A stretch of DNA of 64,000 nucleotides from Limnobaculum parvum (lineage in GTDB: Bacteria > Pseudomonadota > Gammaproteobacteria > Enterobacterales > Enterobacteriaceae). Below are positions 9,873 to 18,601 of the stretch, piece by piece. Numbering within the stretch: the first letter of the stretch is position 1; each line of letters begins with the position of its first letter. The notes beneath the pieces are model-generated. The model was given only the letters and a program-made list of their open reading frames with translations. It did no database searches and was not told the DNA's origin. The stretch is taken from positions 915,001-979,000 of the forward strand of contig NZ_CP029185.2 of NCBI RefSeq assembly GCF_003096015.2, given 5' to 3'. The position numbers and the translations under genes were made by a program.

Positions 9873-12800
9873 ATGGAAATTTTGCGTGGTTCTCCTGCGT
9901 TATCTGCTTTTCGTATCAATAAGTTACTGACAGTTTGTCAGAGTCTCCACCTGCCGATTGGCGACATTTATGCTGAATATGTGCACTTTGCGGACTTGAT
10001 CACACCATTGTCAGAAGATGGGCTGACGAAGTTAAAACGGTTGCTGAAATATGGTCCATCACTGGCAGAACATGAACCACACGGTCGATTGTTACTGGTG
10101 ACGCCAAGACCAGGAACCATCTCACCCTGGGCATCAAAAGCGACAGATATTGCACATAACTGCGGGTTGTCACAGATCCACCGTTTGGAGCGAGGTATAG
10201 CCTACTATATTCAGGCTGAAAATCTTTCTGAGTCGCAATGGCATATTTTGTCCGGTTTACTACACGATCGGATGATGGAATGCGTGTTTACGGAGCCTCA
10301 GCAGGCGCAAGCGTTGTTTTCTCAGCATCAGCCAGCCCCATTTGTGGTGGTTGATGTACTCACCGAAGGTCGAGAGGCGTTGGAGAAGGCTAATGAAAAG
10401 CTGGGGCTGGCATTGGCACCTGATGAAATTGACTATCTGCTGGATGCCTTTACTGGCTTACAGCGCAATCCAACTGATATTGAACTGTATATGTTCGCTC
10501 AGGCCAACTCTGAGCACTGTCGGCATAAAATTTTTAATGCCGACTGGGTGATTGATGGTAAAACACAGCCAAAATCGCTGTTTAAAATGATTAAGAATAC
10601 CTATGAGCAGACGCCGGATTACGTTTTGTCTGCTTATAAAGATAATGCCGCAGTCATGGAAGGCTCAGAGGTTGGGCGCTTCTTTGCTAAACCTGACAGT
10701 GGCGTTTATGACTACCATCAGGAAGCCGCTCATATTCTGATGAAGGTAGAAACTCACAACCACCCAACAGCCATTTCACCGTGGCCAGGCGCGGCAACAG
10801 GTTCTGGCGGTGAGATTCGTGATGAGGGGGCGACCGGTCGCGGCGCTAAACCCAAAGCGGGGCTGGTTGGTTTTTCGGTTTCAAACCTGCGTATTCCTGG
10901 TTTTGAACAACCATGGGAACAAGACTTCGGTAAACCAGATCGTATTGTTAACGCGCTGGATATTATGACCGACGGGCCGCTGGGCGGCGCTGCTTTTAAT
11001 AACGAATTTGGTCGGCCTGCATTATTGGGTTATTTCCGTACTTATGAGGCGCGAGTGAACAGCCATAATGGCTTAGAGCTACGCGGTTACCATAAGCCCA
11101 TTATGTTAGCTGGGGGCATTGGTAACATTCGCGCCGATCACGTACAAAAGGGTGAAATTACCGTTGGCGCCAAACTGATCGTGCTGGGTGGGCCAGCGAT
11201 GAATATCGGTCTTGGTGGTGGCGCGGCTTCTTCAATGGCGTCTGGCCAGTCTGATGCAGATCTGGATTTTGCTTCAGTACAGCGTGATAACCCGGAAATG
11301 GAGCGTCGCTGTCAGGAAGTGATAGACCGTTGTTGGCAGTTAGGTGATGACAACCCGATTCTGTTTATTCATGACGTTGGTGCCGGTGGTTTATCCAATG
11401 CGATGCCTGAATTAGTCAGCGATGGAAATCGTGGCGGTAAGTTTGAACTACGCGATATTCTCAATGATGAACCAGGAATGAGCCCGTTAGAGGTTTGGTG
11501 TAACGAATCTCAGGAACGTTATGTTCTGGCGGTAGCGCCAGAAAAATTAGCGTTATTTGAGAGCCTGTGCCACCGTGAGCGCGCGCCTTATACCGTGATT
11601 GGTGAAGCAACGAAAGAGAAACACCTTACCCTTCACGATCGTCATTTCGACAATGACCCTATCAATCTACCGTTAGACCTCCTGTTGGGTAAAACACCGA
11701 AAATGGTTCGGGATGTCAAAACCTTGAATACCCGGTCTCAACCGCTAGCAAAAGCAGATATTTCACTGGAAGAAGCAGTTAATCGCGTATTGCATTTGCC
11801 AACGGTGGCAGAGAAAACCTTCTTGATCACCATCGGTGATCGCTCAGTAACCGGTATGGTTGCCCGTGACCAAATGGTTGGCCCGTGGCAAATTCCGGTT
11901 GCGGATTGTGCTGTGACCACCGCCAGCTATGACAGCTACTATGGTGAAGCCATGTCTTTAGGAGAAAGAGCACCGGTTGCGTTACTGGATTTTGCTGCCT
12001 CAGCTCGTCTGGCGGTAGGGGAAGCGCTAACCAATATTGCTGCAACTCAAATTGGTGAACTGAAGCGGATTAAACTCTCCGCTAACTGGATGGCTGCTGC
12101 GGGTCATCCGGGAGAAGATGCCGGTCTCTATGCTGCAGTAAAAGCCGTTGGTGAGGAGCTGTGTCCCGCGTTAGGTATCACTATTCCAGTAGGTAAAGAT
12201 TCGATGTCGATGAAAACCCGCTGGCAGCAACAGGGCGAAACTGTGGAGATGACATCTCCACTTTCTCTGGTGATTACTGCTTTTGCTCGGGTGGAAGATG
12301 TCCGTAGTACGGTTACTCCACAACTGCATATTGGGAAAGATAATGCATTGCTGCTTATTGATCTGGGTGAAGGTCGAAATGGGTTGGGTGCGACAGCATT
12401 AGCTCAGGTATATCGCCAATTGGGCGATCGACCAGCAGACGTGCACAGCGCAGATAAGCTGGCCGCTTTCTTTAATGCGATGCAGGCGCTGGTTGCCAGT
12501 CGTTTACTTCTGGCTTATCACGACCGCTCTGATGGGGGATTAGTGGTAACTCTGGCGGAAATGGCATTTGCTGGTCATTGTGGGTTAAAGGTCGATCTAC
12601 AGTCGCTGGATAGCGATATGTTATCCGTGCTGTTTAATGAAGAGCTGGGTGCGGTTATTCAGGTTTCTCAAGATAAGCTAACAGACGTGAAGGCTTGCCT
12701 AGCTTCGTTCGGATTAACGGATTGTGTACATCATATTGGATGTGCCGTGTCGGGCGATGAGATAGAGATTCGTTATGGTGAGACACCAGTATATAAACAA

Positions 12801-13760
12801 AGCCGCCAAACACTACGGCTGTGGTGGGCTGAAACAACATGGCAAATGCAACGCCTGCGCGATAATCCAGACTGCGCTGATATGGAACATCAGGCAAAAA
12901 AACAGGCGAATGATCCGGGTTTAAATGTCAATCTGAGCTTCGATCCTAAAGATGATATTGCAGCTCCTTATATTGCTAAACAAGCGCGACCTCGGGTTGC
13001 GGTGTTGCGTGAGCAAGGGGTGAATTCTCACGTTGAGATGGCCGCTGCTTTCCATCGTGCAGGGTTTGATGCTGTTGACGTGCATATGAGTGATTTACTG
13101 TCAGGACGCATTCAATTGGATAGTTTCCATACCTTAGTCGCCTGTGGTGGCTTCTCTTACGGTGATGTATTGGGTGCAGGTGAAGGGTGGGCGAAATCGG
13201 TACTGTTTAATAACCGGGTGCGCGATCAGTTTGATGCTTTTTTCAATCGTCAGGATACGCTCTCTCTTGGCGTATGTAATGGCTGCCAGATGATGTCTAA
13301 TCTGAGTGAGTTGATTCCCGGCTCTGAACACTGGCCGCGTTTTGTACGTAATCTATCAGAACGTTTTGAAGCGCGTTTCAGTTTGGTGGAAGTGACCCGC
13401 AGTCCATCATTGCTGTTGCAGGGCATGGAAGGTTCACGCTTACCGATTGTAGTTTCTCATGGTGAAGGGCGGGTTGAAGTGCGTGATACGCAACATCTGG
13501 CGGCGTTAGACCAATCAGGGTTTGTCTCTATGCGGTATGTGGATAATTTCGGTCAGGTTACCGAGAACTATCCGGCAAACCCGAATGGTTCACCGAAAGG
13601 AATCACGGCCATCACGAATCGGGATGGCCGTATTACGGTCATGATGCCACACCCTGAGCGCGTTTTCCGTACGGTTAGTCATTCCTGGCATCCCGTCGAG
13701 TGGGGTGAAGATGGGCCATGGATGCGGTTATTCCGTAATGCGCGGAAACAGCTTGGTTAA
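9873..13760 (+). CDS. purL: Phosphoribosylformylglycinamidine synthase PurL
   Basis: The large single-chain FGAM synthase (FGAR + glutamine + ATP to FGAM) of purine synthesis. It has 1295 residues, matching E. coli. The order is an N-terminal PurS-like domain, a linker, two AIRS-type synthase halves (motifs VETHNHPTAISPWPGAATGSGG and LIDLGEGRNGLGATAL), and a C-terminal glutaminase whose nucleophile is in LGVCNGCQMMSN with His/Glu in MPHPERVFR. The frame is open from 9669, but that extension contains the promoter and PurR box. ATG 9873 (MEILRGSPALSAFR) is the conserved start. Confidence 0.97.
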   Translation: MEILRGSPALSAFRINKLLTVCQSLHLPIGDIYAEYVHFADLITPLSEDGLTKLKRLLKYGPSLAEHEPHGRLLLVTPRPGTISPWASKATDIAHNCGLSQIHRLERGIAYYIQAENLSESQWHILSGLLHDRMMECVFTEPQQAQALFSQHQPAPFVVVDVLTEGREALEKANEKLGLALAPDEIDYLLDAFTGLQRNPTDIELYMFAQANSEHCRHKIFNADWVIDGKTQPKSLFKMIKNTYEQTPDYVLSAYKDNAAVMEGSEVGRFFAKPDSGVYDYHQEAAHILMKVETHNHPTAISPWPGAATGSGGEIRDEGATGRGAKPKAGLVGFSVSNLRIPGFEQPWEQDFGKPDRIVNALDIMTDGPLGGAAFNNEFGRPALLGYFRTYEARVNSHNGLELRGYHKPIMLAGGIGNIRADHVQKGEITVGAKLIVLGGPAMNIGLGGGAASSMASGQSDADLDFASVQRDNPEMERRCQEVIDRCWQLGDDNPILFIHDVGAGGLSNAMPELVSDGNRGGKFELRDILNDEPGMSPLEVWCNESQERYVLAVAPEKLALFESLCHRERAPYTVIGEATKEKHLTLHDRHFDNDPINLPLDLLLGKTPKMVRDVKTLNTRSQPLAKADISLEEAVNRVLHLPTVAEKTFLITIGDRSVTGMVARDQMVGPWQIPVADCAVTTASYDSYYGEAMSLGERAPVALLDFAASARLAVGEALTNIAATQIGELKRIKLSANWMAAAGHPGEDAGLYAAVKAVGEELCPALGITIPVGKDSMSMKTRWQQQGETVEMTSPLSLVITAFARVEDVRSTVTPQLHIGKDNALLLIDLGEGRNGLGATALAQVYRQLGDRPADVHSADKLAAFFNAMQALVASRLLLAYHDRSDGGLVVTLAEMAFAGHCGLKVDLQSLDSDMLSVLFNEELGAVIQVSQDKLTDVKACLASFGLTDCVHHIGCAVSGDEIEIRYGETPVYKQSRQTLRLWWAETTWQMQRLRDNPDCADMEHQAKKQANDPGLNVNLSFDPKDDIAAPYIAKQARPRVAVLREQGVNSHVEMAAAFHRAGFDAVDVHMSDLLSGRIQLDSFHTLVACGGFSYGDVLGAGEGWAKSVLFNNRVRDQFDAFFNRQDTLSLGVCNGCQMMSNLSELIPGSEHWPRFVRNLSERFEARFSLVEVTRSPSLLLQGMEGSRLPIVVSHGEGRVEVRDTQHLAALDQSGFVSMRYVDNFGQVTENYPANPNGSPKGITAITNRDGRITVMMPHPERVFRTVSHSWHPVEWGEDGPWMRLFRNARKQLG

Positions 13761-13775
13761 TCACACATTATTAAT

Positions 13776-13806
13776 TAAAAAGGCGACGGAAGTCGCCTTT
13801 TTAATT
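13776..13806 (+). terminator. purL terminator
   Basis: AAAAGGCGAC / GTCGCCTTTT with a GGAA loop and a following T tract, 17 bp after the purL stop. Confidence 0.93.
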
Positions 13807-13867
13807 AAATGATAAATAAAGAATTTATTTTCATTGTTGGTAAATGAAGACAATCGGCCTAATAGTG

Positions 13868-13885
13868 TGTCTCAAATAAGAGACA
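13868..13885 (+). promoter_or_regulatory. GlrR-binding site 1 upstream of glmY
   Basis: TGTC-N10-GACA, the consensus for the response regulator GlrR (QseF). It lies about 190 bp upstream of the sigma-54 promoter of glmY, a normal enhancer distance for a GlrR-type activator. GlrR is encoded about 3.3 kb downstream. Confidence 0.85.
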
Positions 13886-13930
13886 TTTAAGATATTGATT
13901 TTATTATCCAATAAAAGAGAGGCGGAACAG

Positions 13931-13948
13931 TGTCGGTTTTTAGAGACA
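13931..13948 (+). promoter_or_regulatory. GlrR-binding site 2 upstream of glmY
   Basis: A second exact TGTC-N10-GACA, 63 bp (six helical turns) from the first. E. coli has three such activator sites at glmY; I see only two convincing ones here. Confidence 0.85.
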
Positions 13949-14024
13949 GATCGAGCAGGTATTCACTTTATGGATAACGCCACTCAATTGTTCAATTAGT
14001 ATAATAAAAATAAAATTAATTAAT

Positions 14025-14037
14025 TATCAATATGTTG
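14025..14037 (+). promoter_or_regulatory. IHF site between the GlrR sites and the sigma-54 promoter
   Basis: TATCAA-TATG-TTG fits the IHF consensus WATCAANNNNTTR exactly and lies in an A/T-rich tract. Bending here would bring GlrR to the sigma-54 polymerase. Confidence 0.8.
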
Positions 14038-14055
14038 ATTTTTATTTTTAAAATA

Positions 14056-14071
14056 TGGCACGCTATGTGCA
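14056..14071 (+). promoter_or_regulatory. Sigma-54 promoter of glmY (-24/-12)
   Basis: TGGCAC-N5-GTGCA with the GG and GC dinucleotides separated by exactly 10 bp, as RpoN requires. It predicts transcription from about 14082. Confidence 0.9.
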
Positions 14072-14081
14072 TTACCTTGTA

Positions 14082-14267
14082 CGTCGCTCATTCATCTTTT
14101 TATGTCAGAACACAATTTGTGGTGCTACATAAGCCTTAGAATGATGCCAAAGCCATGGTACCTATCGTCTACCAACCCGATATTCACTGCTTCGGCAGCT
14201 TATCAAACATCAGACGACACGTTGAGTGAGGTGCCAGCCTGTGTCAGGTTGTGATGAACCTTCTGTT
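14082..14267 (+). ncRNA. glmY: Small regulatory RNA GlmY
   Basis: The 5' part contains GCTCATTC, TTATGTCAG and GTGCTACATAAG, the start and first stem of enterobacterial GlmY. The downstream half (ACCTATCGTC, CATCAGACGACACGTTGAGTGAGGTGCC) matches the shared GlmY/GlmZ core as I remember it. It lies between purL and glrK as in E. coli and behind a sigma-54 promoter. GlmY protects GlmZ by sequestering RapZ, which raises GlmS and amino-sugar synthesis. The 3' end is placed after a weak hairpin (AGGTT/AACCT) to give the usual ~185 nt. Processing or read-through to 14478 cannot be excluded. Confidence 0.87.
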
Positions 14268-14383
14268 ATAAACAGCACTTCATCAATTATTGACACATAT
14301 GGATGTTATTCGTCAGGTCTATCGATGTCAGGTTATACCTCCATCACTCAGAAGACGAAAACTCAGGACATCCACGTATTTCT

Positions 14384-14410
14384 CCCGAAGGATGTTTCCC
14401 ATCCTTCGGG
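14384..14410 (+). other. 11-bp perfect hairpin of unknown role between glmY and glrK
   Basis: CCCGAAGGATG / CATCCTTCGGG with a five-base loop. It is not followed by a T run, so it is not itself a terminator. It lies between the end of glmY and a strong terminator at 14444, in a 200-bp stretch with no gene that I recognise. Confidence 0.75.
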
Positions 14411-14443
14411 AACTCACGCACCAAAAGTAGACGAAATTCGTTA

Positions 14444-14479
14444 GGCACTTACCATTCTTGGTTAAGTGCTTTTTTTTTG
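14444..14479 (+). terminator. Strong terminator upstream of glrK
   Basis: GCACTT-ACC / GGT-T-AAGTGC followed by nine T residues. It ends transcripts coming from glmY or from an unrecognised RNA before glrK, about 170-190 bp upstream of the glrK start. Confidence 0.88.
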
Positions 14480-14672
14480 GCTGCGATACGGTAGAGGAAC
14501 AGCTTAACGCAGAAAAGCTTGAAAACTGTTTTTGAGTTATTATGCCGCTAATGGACAAATGCATAACAACCCGGATGTAAGAAAATCTTTGATGAAATAG
14601 GTTAAAGCGCTATTTTCTGCCATCAGGGTTAGTTAGCATCGTTATCGATTGATTTATCGTGAGAGTATTAGG

Positions 14673-16097
14673 TTGAAAAATTTGAGCCGTTTTCCTCATT
14701 CCCTTCGTCAACTGGTATTACTGGCATTCTTGCTGGTGCTATTGCCATTGCTGATTTTGGCCTATCAAGCCTATAAGAGTTTGGATTTACTGAGTGAGCA
14801 GGCAGCAGATATTAACAACACGACCCTAAAAGATGCACGACGTAGTGAAGCGATGACTAACCTAGCGTTAAGTATGGAGCGTAGCTATCGGCAATATTGT
14901 GTACTGGGTGATAAAACGCTGGAAACGCTCTACCTCAACCAACGTCAGCAATATGCTGAAATGCTGGATATGCATGCAGCCATTATTCCCGATCAAAACT
15001 ATTATAAAACCCTCAAGCAACAACAGACAGGGCTGGCGGAAATTCACTGTAAGAATAGTGGGCCAAATGAAGAGTCATCAATTTTGTTGGAACAGTTTTC
15101 CAAAGCAAATGCGGATATGGTTCAGGCTACGCGATCTATTATTTTCTCTCGTGGTGAAAAATTACAGCAAGCGATTGCGGATAAAGGCTACTTTTTCGGG
15201 CAACAGGCGCTGTTACTTTTCTTACTGAGCGTGTTTTTGGTTTTCCTGTTTACCCGTATGATTATCGGGCCAGTAAAGCGAGTTGAGCGTATGATTAACC
15301 GCTTGGGGGAAGGGAAGTCTCTGAGTAGCCTCACTGCATTTAAAGGCCCACGGGAGATCCAGTCGCTCGCTCAACGTATTGTTTGGCTGAGTGAACGCCT
15401 TTCATGGCTGGAATCACAGCGTCATGAATTCTTGCGGCATATATCTCATGAACTGAAAACACCGCTTGCTAGCATGCGTGAAGGTACGGAATTATTACTC
15501 GACCAAGTTGTTGGGCCATTAACCGACGATCAAAAAGAAGTTGTGTCTATACTGGATAACAGCAGCCGACATTTACAGCAACTGATTGAACAATTGCTGG
15601 ACTACAACCGCAACCAGACAGATGTACGTACCGAAAAAGAACATATTGATCTACAGATTATGGCTTCAGCGGTGATTTCCGCCCATAGTTTGCCTGCACG
15701 GGCTAAACTTATGCGCACGGAATGTCAGTTAGCACTGAGCCATTGTTGGGCAGAATCGGTGTTATTAATGCGTGTTCTTGATAATCTCTATTCCAATGCA
15801 GTGCACTATGGTGCGGAATCCGGTACCATTTGGGTTATTAGTCGTCAGGTTGGGCAATCTATTCAAATAGATATCGCCAATACTGGAGAAAAAATTCTGC
15901 CCCAAGAGAAAACGATGCTGTTTGAGCCGTTTTATCAGGGGAGCCGCCAGAGAAAAGGGGCGGTAAAAGGCAGTGGCTTAGGATTGAGCATTGCCCGTGA
16001 TTGTATCCGCCAGATGGACGGTGAATTGTGGCTGGTCGATGTAGACTATGCCGATGTGTGCTTTCGAATTGAACTACCGTTAACCGCTGAGAAGTAA
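14673..16097 (+). CDS. glrK: Sensor histidine kinase GlrK (QseE)
   Basis: Inner-membrane two-component sensor paired with GlrR. From the chosen start it has 474 residues (E. coli ~475). TM1 is at ~13-32, a periplasmic sensor region follows to ~170, TM2 is at ~175-195, then a HAMP linker. The HisKA phosphoacceptor is His259 in FLRHISHELKTPL, and the ATPase has N (DNLYSNAVHYG) and G (GSGLGLSIARD) boxes. The frame opens at TTG 14649, but TTG 14673 follows GAGAG at seven-base spacing and begins just before the conserved FPHSLRQLV, so I prefer it. Confidence 0.93.
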   Translation: MKNLSRFPHSLRQLVLLAFLLVLLPLLILAYQAYKSLDLLSEQAADINNTTLKDARRSEAMTNLALSMERSYRQYCVLGDKTLETLYLNQRQQYAEMLDMHAAIIPDQNYYKTLKQQQTGLAEIHCKNSGPNEESSILLEQFSKANADMVQATRSIIFSRGEKLQQAIADKGYFFGQQALLLFLLSVFLVFLFTRMIIGPVKRVERMINRLGEGKSLSSLTAFKGPREIQSLAQRIVWLSERLSWLESQRHEFLRHISHELKTPLASMREGTELLLDQVVGPLTDDQKEVVSILDNSSRHLQQLIEQLLDYNRNQTDVRTEKEHIDLQIMASAVISAHSLPARAKLMRTECQLALSHCWAESVLLMRVLDNLYSNAVHYGAESGTIWVISRQVGQSIQIDIANTGEKILPQEKTMLFEPFYQGSRQRKGAVKGSGLGLSIARDCIRQMDGELWLVDVDYADVCFRIELPLTAEK

Positions 16098-16103
16098 TGC
16101 ATA

Positions 16104-17156
16104 ATGCCTAAAAGGTTTACCAAACAAGATTCAAATTATCATTCTGCGCTTAGCCCGGAGAACGCCGCTGGGATGACAGCGCGATGGCGGAAGGCTCGGG
16201 CGCTTTCTGCTTTTATTGTGCCTGTTATGTTGGCCGGATGTAGCTATTCGTCGTTTACTGAAAGCGTCGCAGGTGAAATCCGATATGAAACACCAAATCG
16301 TAAAGTTAGTGATTATTCACGGGTTAGTTGTGACGGTGATATATGGAAAGCACAGGATAATGAAACTTATGCCAACTCGCTGTATTGGCTACGTTTGATT
16401 ACCTGTTCGCAGGCAATTCCGGCGACTCAGGCTCAGGCTCAATCTGGAGAATATGAAACGACAATCTGGGATGGCGTTATGAAACGAGCTGTCTTGTTAT
16501 CCCGGGGGGAGGTCAATAATTCAGAACGCCGTCGTTCACTGGAACAGCTAAAGAATTTCCGCTCTATGTATCCGGATACGGTCTATTCTCTGATTCAGAT
16601 CTGGGTTGATGAGCAGTCGATGGAGCTTAGCCTGTCGGATGAAAGAGCTCGCCATCAGCGCCAAAAAGAAAATAATGATACACAAATGGATGCGCTGCAC
16701 GCTCAGTTACAGGATACCAAACGCCAGCTTCATGAGATGACACGCAAGCTGGAAAACCTGACAGATATTGAACGTCAGCTCTCATCACGTAAGAATCTTC
16801 CGGCTGATAGTGCTATCGGTAGCGCATCAAAAACCGAACCTGCATCGGCCATTATTCCGCCACCTCCAGCGGTGGCTGAGAAGCCAGCAGGGGCAACTCA
16901 TTCAGAAACTCAAAAAATAGCGCCTGATGCTAAGCCCGCAATAAATGAAAAGGCGGTTGAGCCAGCAAAACCTGCATCGGAAACTAAGCCACCCGTGAGT
17001 GATAAACCTACGGAACCTGCAAAGATTGCCGCGCCAACTGCGAATAAACCCGCAGCGTCTCAGGATAAAGCAGAAAAAGAGAGTGCAAAACCAGCACAGC
17101 CACCGGCAACAACTGCTCCGGCTAAAGTAGATACTCCAGCAGCAGAGAAAAAATAG
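16104..17156 (+). CDS. qseG: Lipoprotein QseG with a long Pro/Ala/Lys-rich tail
   Basis: Outer-membrane-type lipoprotein encoded between the kinase and regulator genes; in E. coli QseG interacts with the sensor GlrK/QseE. The lipobox is LAGC, with Cys46 from this start. The conserved core (CDGDIWKAQDNETYANSLYWLR and TRKLENLTDIERQLSSRK) includes a coiled-coil stretch near 185-230. After it, residues ~232-350 are a low-complexity Pro/Ala/Lys/Glu extension that makes the protein 350 residues, against about 237 in E. coli. Start 16104 has a GAGAAG site. A start at 16173 would give a more usual signal length but has no clear ribosome site. Confidence 0.87.
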   Translation: MPKRFTKQDSNYHSALSPENAAGMTARWRKARALSAFIVPVMLAGCSYSSFTESVAGEIRYETPNRKVSDYSRVSCDGDIWKAQDNETYANSLYWLRLITCSQAIPATQAQAQSGEYETTIWDGVMKRAVLLSRGEVNNSERRRSLEQLKNFRSMYPDTVYSLIQIWVDEQSMELSLSDERARHQRQKENNDTQMDALHAQLQDTKRQLHEMTRKLENLTDIERQLSSRKNLPADSAIGSASKTEPASAIIPPPPAVAEKPAGATHSETQKIAPDAKPAINEKAVEPAKPASETKPPVSDKPTEPAKIAAPTANKPAASQDKAEKESAKPAQPPATTAPAKVDTPAAEKK

Positions 17157-17186
17157 ACCAGCCGTTATTAAAGGAGTTTAGTTGAT

Positions 17187-18524
17187 ATGACATCGCGTAA
17201 GCCTGCCAATTTGTTACTGGTTGATGACGATCCCAGCCTATTAAAATTACTGGGGATGCGTTTAACCAGCGAAGGTTTCAATGTCACAACGGCAGAGAGT
17301 GGACAAGAAGCACTACGTCGTTTAGGCCGTGAACAGATAGATCTGGTTATCAGCGATCTGCGTATGGATGAAATGGACGGCATGGCGCTGTTTAACGAGG
17401 TACAAAAGCATCAACCAGGCATGCCGGTCATTATTCTTACCGCTCATGGTTCTATTCCTGATGCGGTTGCTGCGACGCAACAAGGGGTCTTTAGTTTCCT
17501 GACTAAACCCGTGGATCGTGATGCATTGTATAAAGCCATTGATGATGCTTTAGTCATGAAAGTCCCGGCAGGTGATGAAAGCTGGCGTGAAAATATTGTG
17601 ACTCGCAGTCCGCTGATGTTACGACTGCTTGAACAAGCCAAAATGGTCGCGCAGTCTGATGTTAGCGTGCTGATTAATGGCCTGAGTGGAACCGGTAAAG
17701 AGGTTTTGGCCAAAGCGATACATAGCACCAGCCCACGAGGAAATAAACCATTTATTGCTATTAACTGTGGCGCATTACCGGAACAGCTACTGGAGTCAGA
17801 GTTATTCGGACATGCCAAAGGGGCGTTTACCGGCGCGGTAAGTAGCCGTGATGGTCTGTTTCAGGCGGCGACTGGCGGCACACTGTTTCTGGATGAAATT
17901 GGTGATATGCCGTTACCGTTGCAGGTAAAACTGCTACGGGTATTACAGGAACGTAAAGTGCGTCCATTAGGCAGCAATCGCGATCTGGATATTGACGTAC
18001 GGATTATTTCGGCGACTCACCGTGATTTGCCGAAAGCGATGGCGAAAGGGGAGTTCCGTGAAGATCTCTACTATCGATTGAACGTGGTTACACTAAAAAT
18101 TCCCGCGCTAAATGAACGGGCTGAAGATATTCCTCTGTTAGCAGATCATCTGTTACGCGAGTCTGCGAAACGCCATAAGCCTTTTGTACGTAGTTTTTCG
18201 ACCGATGCAATGAAACGTTTGATGGCCGCCAGTTGGCCGGGCAATGTACGCCAATTGGTCAACGTTATTGAGCAATGCGTCGCGCTGACCAGCACACCGG
18301 TTATCAATGAAGCATTGGTTCAACAGGCTTTGGATGGTGAAAATACGGCATTGCCAACTTTTGTAGAAGCGCGTAATCAGTTTGAACTACTTTATTTACG
18401 CAAGCTTTTGCAGATGACCAAAGGTAATGTTACTCATGCCGCCCGCATGGCGGGACGAAACCGAACTGAATTTTATAAATTGTTGTCTCGCCACGAATTA
18501 GATGCGAACGATTTTAAAGAGTAG
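17187..18524 (+). CDS. glrR: Sigma-54-dependent response regulator GlrR (QseF)
   Basis: 445 residues in three domains. The receiver (1-120) has phosphoacceptor Asp57 in LVISDLRMDEMDG. The AAA+ sigma-54 activator domain (~135-370) has Walker A (GLSGTGKE), the GAFTGA loop that contacts sigma-54, and Walker B (GGTLFLDEIGDM). The C-terminal Fis-type helix-turn-helix (~400-440) follows. It activates glmY from the two TGTC-N10-GACA sites upstream. AAAGGAG precedes the start, 30 bp after qseG, so glrK-qseG-glrR form one operon. Confidence 0.96.
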   Translation: MTSRKPANLLLVDDDPSLLKLLGMRLTSEGFNVTTAESGQEALRRLGREQIDLVISDLRMDEMDGMALFNEVQKHQPGMPVIILTAHGSIPDAVAATQQGVFSFLTKPVDRDALYKAIDDALVMKVPAGDESWRENIVTRSPLMLRLLEQAKMVAQSDVSVLINGLSGTGKEVLAKAIHSTSPRGNKPFIAINCGALPEQLLESELFGHAKGAFTGAVSSRDGLFQAATGGTLFLDEIGDMPLPLQVKLLRVLQERKVRPLGSNRDLDIDVRIISATHRDLPKAMAKGEFREDLYYRLNVVTLKIPALNERAEDIPLLADHLLRESAKRHKPFVRSFSTDAMKRLMAASWPGNVRQLVNVIEQCVALTSTPVINEALVQQALDGENTALPTFVEARNQFELLYLRKLLQMTKGNVTHAARMAGRNRTEFYKLLSRHELDANDFKE

Positions 18525-18601
18525 CGTTTAATTTTTTTTAATCCGGGCGACAGTCATTTATACTGCTGCCTTTGTAACCTGATAGCGAACAGTGAATTGA
18601 T

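Noticed and set aside
14226..14444. 72-codon frame after glmY
   Set aside because: It overlaps the GlmY RNA and the 11-bp hairpin, has no ribosome site and a non-protein-like composition.
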